Origin: an uncultured Opitutia bacterium
Lineage (GTDB): Bacteria; Verrucomicrobiota; Verrucomicrobiia; Opitutales; UBA953
Direction: 5' to 3'
Length of the DNA stretch: 6,350 bases
Assembly: GCA_903882335.1 (NCBI GenBank)
Contig: CAIRWP010000358.1
Location: forward strand, 1-6,350
The notes under the pieces were generated by a model, which was not told where the DNA came from, did not search any database, and saw only the letters and a list, made by a program, of their open reading frames with translations. Shown here one piece after another: positions 5,195 through 6,350 of the stretch (position 1 is its first letter; the number at the start of each line of letters is the position of its first letter). A program made the translations under genes and the position numbers.

Positions 5195-6350
5195 TTAGTC
5201 GGAGCGACCATCGGAGGTCGGGGTGGTGGAAGAAAGGATCATGCCGAAGGCGTTGAGGGCGAAGGCGACGTGCCCGACCAGCAGGAGCAAGGCCGCGAGC
5301 GAACCGGCGAGCGCCCACGGGGCGGACTGCGCGGCGACCTGGGCGGCCGAAACCGCGGGGTTAGCCAGCTGCTGACCAGCCTGCCAGCCACCGGCGAGGG
5401 ACGCGCCGACGGCGACGAGCAAGCCGAGGAAGGCGGACCAGAAGTGGACGTGCACCAATTTGGAAGAGGGCCAGAGCGAACCGGTCAGGCGCGGCAGGAT
5501 GAAGTAGCTCGCGCCGAAGAGGATCATGGTCGCGGCACCGTAGGTCAGCAACTGGACCTGGCCTTCGGCGAAGCTGGTGAAGGCGAGCGTCGCGCTCAGG
5601 TCGCGGGTCGAGCAGACCGCGGCTAGGAGGCCGAAGATCAAGAAACTCACGATCCCGACCACGACGAAGCGGAGGGTGGTGCTGTTCCACGCCCGGGACC
5701 AGCCGCCGTCCACAGACAGCGTGGAGAGGAAGTTGATCGCGAGGACGACGACCGGCACGAGGCCGAGCACCGAAGCCACGACGCCGACGGACTGGAGCCA
5801 GATGGGGATCGGGGCACCGAGCAGGGCCGCGGGGGCGCCGAGACCGGCGAAGAGGAAGAGGGTCCAGAAACCGACGGGCGCGAGGTAGTAGTGCCCGAGG
5901 GGACGCCCCAGGATCTTCGGGACGAAGTAGTAGGCGGCCGCCAAGGCGGAGGCGCCGAACCACAGGAAGAGCAGGTTCTGGACGAACCAGGCATGGGCGA
6001 GGGCCTGCACCGTGCCGACCGTCGGGAACCAGAGCACCATCAGCTGCGCAAGCAGGTAGACCAGCGGCAGTGCGAAGGTGGCGCCGACGATGTACCACTG
6101 GGAGACGAAGTGCTGGCCGCCGGGGCGGCGGGCGTAGGCCACGACGGACCAGAGGGCCGAAAGGAGGAAAGCCAGTAGCAAGACCGGGCCGACCTCGCGG
6201 GGCAGGTCGAGCAAGGCGAAGCCGCCGAGTTCACCACGGATGATCTGGACCACGCCGTAGGTGAGCGCGAGGTTCCAAGTGGCGCCGCCGAGGGTGGCGA
6301 GCCAGCCGTTGCGGAACTCGAAGCGACCCAGCTGGGCCATCAGCCAGAAG
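5195..6350 (-). CDS. ccoN: CcoN-like heme-copper oxidase subunit I homolog lacking the metal-ligand histidines, 5'-truncated by the window
   Basis: CcoN is the 12-helix catalytic core of cbb3 oxidases. About 384 residues are visible; the frame continues past the in-frame ATG at 6338-6340 (preceding codons read Phe-Trp-Leu), so the start and helices 1-2 lie outside. Ten hydrophobic segments follow at ~12-36, 50-71, 82-104, 117-142, 155-177, 183-207, 224-246, 264-287, 296-318 and 341-366 (counting from that Met), matching CcoN helices 3-12. Landmarks align without gaps: WFVQN for WYGHN, YYFVPK, GFWTLF for HFWALI, IPIW for LPDW, TLRFVVV for ILRFLVV, EGQVQ for IGHVH, and H299-F-W for HFW. At ligand positions, CuB His is Q121, the CuB His pair is A171-A172, the catalytic Tyr is A165, and the heme b3 and b histidines are Q261 and Q263. 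The frame is intact with no stops. It therefore cannot bind the usual heme-copper centre; the symbol denotes homology only. Its real role is unknown. Confidence 0.88.
   Translation of the reverse strand, partial: FWLMAQLGRFEFRNGWLATLGGATWNLALTYGVVQIIRGELGGFALLDLPREVGPVLLLAFLLSALWSVVAYARRPGGQHFVSQWYIVGATFALPLVYLLAQLMVLWFPTVGTVQALAHAWFVQNLLFLWFGASALAAAYYFVPKILGRPLGHYYLAPVGFWTLFLFAGLGAPAALLGAPIPIWLQSVGVVASVLGLVPVVVLAINFLSTLSVDGGWSRAWNSTTLRFVVVGIVSFLIFGLLAAVCSTRDLSATLAFTSFAEGQVQLLTYGAATMILFGASYFILPRLTGSLWPSSKLVHVHFWSAFLGLLVAVGASLAGGWQAGQQLANPAVSAAQVAAQSAPWALAGSLAALLLLVGHVAFALNAFGMILSSTTPTSDGRSD

Noticed and set aside
4658..5626. Long open frame (322 codons) on the plus strand antisense to the CcoO- and CcoN-like genes
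   Set aside because: Gly/Glu/Arg-rich low-complexity translation is typical of the antisense of Ala/Leu-rich membrane proteins; the minus-strand frame carries the real motifs.
5195..6350. Possibility that the CcoN-like gene is a nitric oxide reductase subunit (NorB) rather than a cbb3 relative
   Set aside because: NorB also keeps the six histidine ligands and has Glu near the binuclear site; this protein lacks the histidines, and its landmarks and CcoO-like partner match cbb3 better.
5195..6350. Possibility that the CcoN-like gene is a decaying pseudogene
   Set aside because: No stop or frameshift, intact helices, codon use like its neighbours and tight operon spacing argue for a functional protein.
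1..6350. CRISPR arrays, tRNA/rRNA genes, insertion sequences, riboswitches
   Set aside because: No regularly spaced repeats, cloverleaf or rRNA motifs, transposase genes or terminal inverted repeats were seen; nearly all bases are in the genes described.

Overview
This is a GC-rich, densely packed window from a Gram-negative (outer-membrane) bacterium. The protein set and sequence style (an LptD barrel followed by ScpA, a proline-rich membrane protein, and cbb3-like cytochrome genes) suggest the Verrucomicrobiota, perhaps Opitutaceae. That placement is an inference from protein style, not a database result.

Layout. The plus strand (1-3892) carries the 3' part of an LptD-type outer-membrane LPS assembly barrel, the chromosome-segregation gene scpA 2 bp downstream, a small conserved-looking protein of 81 aa, a 115-aa proline-rich protein with one C-terminal membrane helix, and a classical thioredoxin (trxA). 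A perfect 15-bp hairpin with a GCAA loop (3913-3946) then separates this strand from a convergent minus-strand block. The minus block (6350 down to 3970) reads, in transcription order, a CcoN-like 12-TM-type subunit I (5' end off the window), a CcoO-like monoheme membrane cytochrome c, and a membrane-anchored monoheme cytochrome c in the CcoP position. Spacings are 9 and 4 bp, so this is very probably one operon. There is no gene-free stretch over 300 bp.

The notable discovery is in the minus-strand cluster. The subunit I aligns well with cbb3 oxidase CcoN, including the WxxxN, YYFVPK, FW, HFW and Pro/Trp landmarks. Every metal-ligand or catalytic position in the visible part is substituted: the first CuB His is Gln, the CuB His-His pair is Ala-Ala, the cross-linked Tyr is Ala, and both His of the GHVH motif (heme b3 and heme b) are Gln. 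The reading frame and membrane segments are intact, so this looks like a conserved heme-copper-free paralog rather than decay. The partner CcoO-like protein keeps CxxCH, but the methionine that normally ligates its heme is replaced by His and the mature protein has no other Met, predicting bis-His ligation. The third protein has one heme where CcoP normally has two. Together they look like a cbb3-derived complex that cannot reduce oxygen in its own subunit I and may act as an electron-transfer or scaffold module, possibly paired with a real oxidase encoded upstream or elsewhere.
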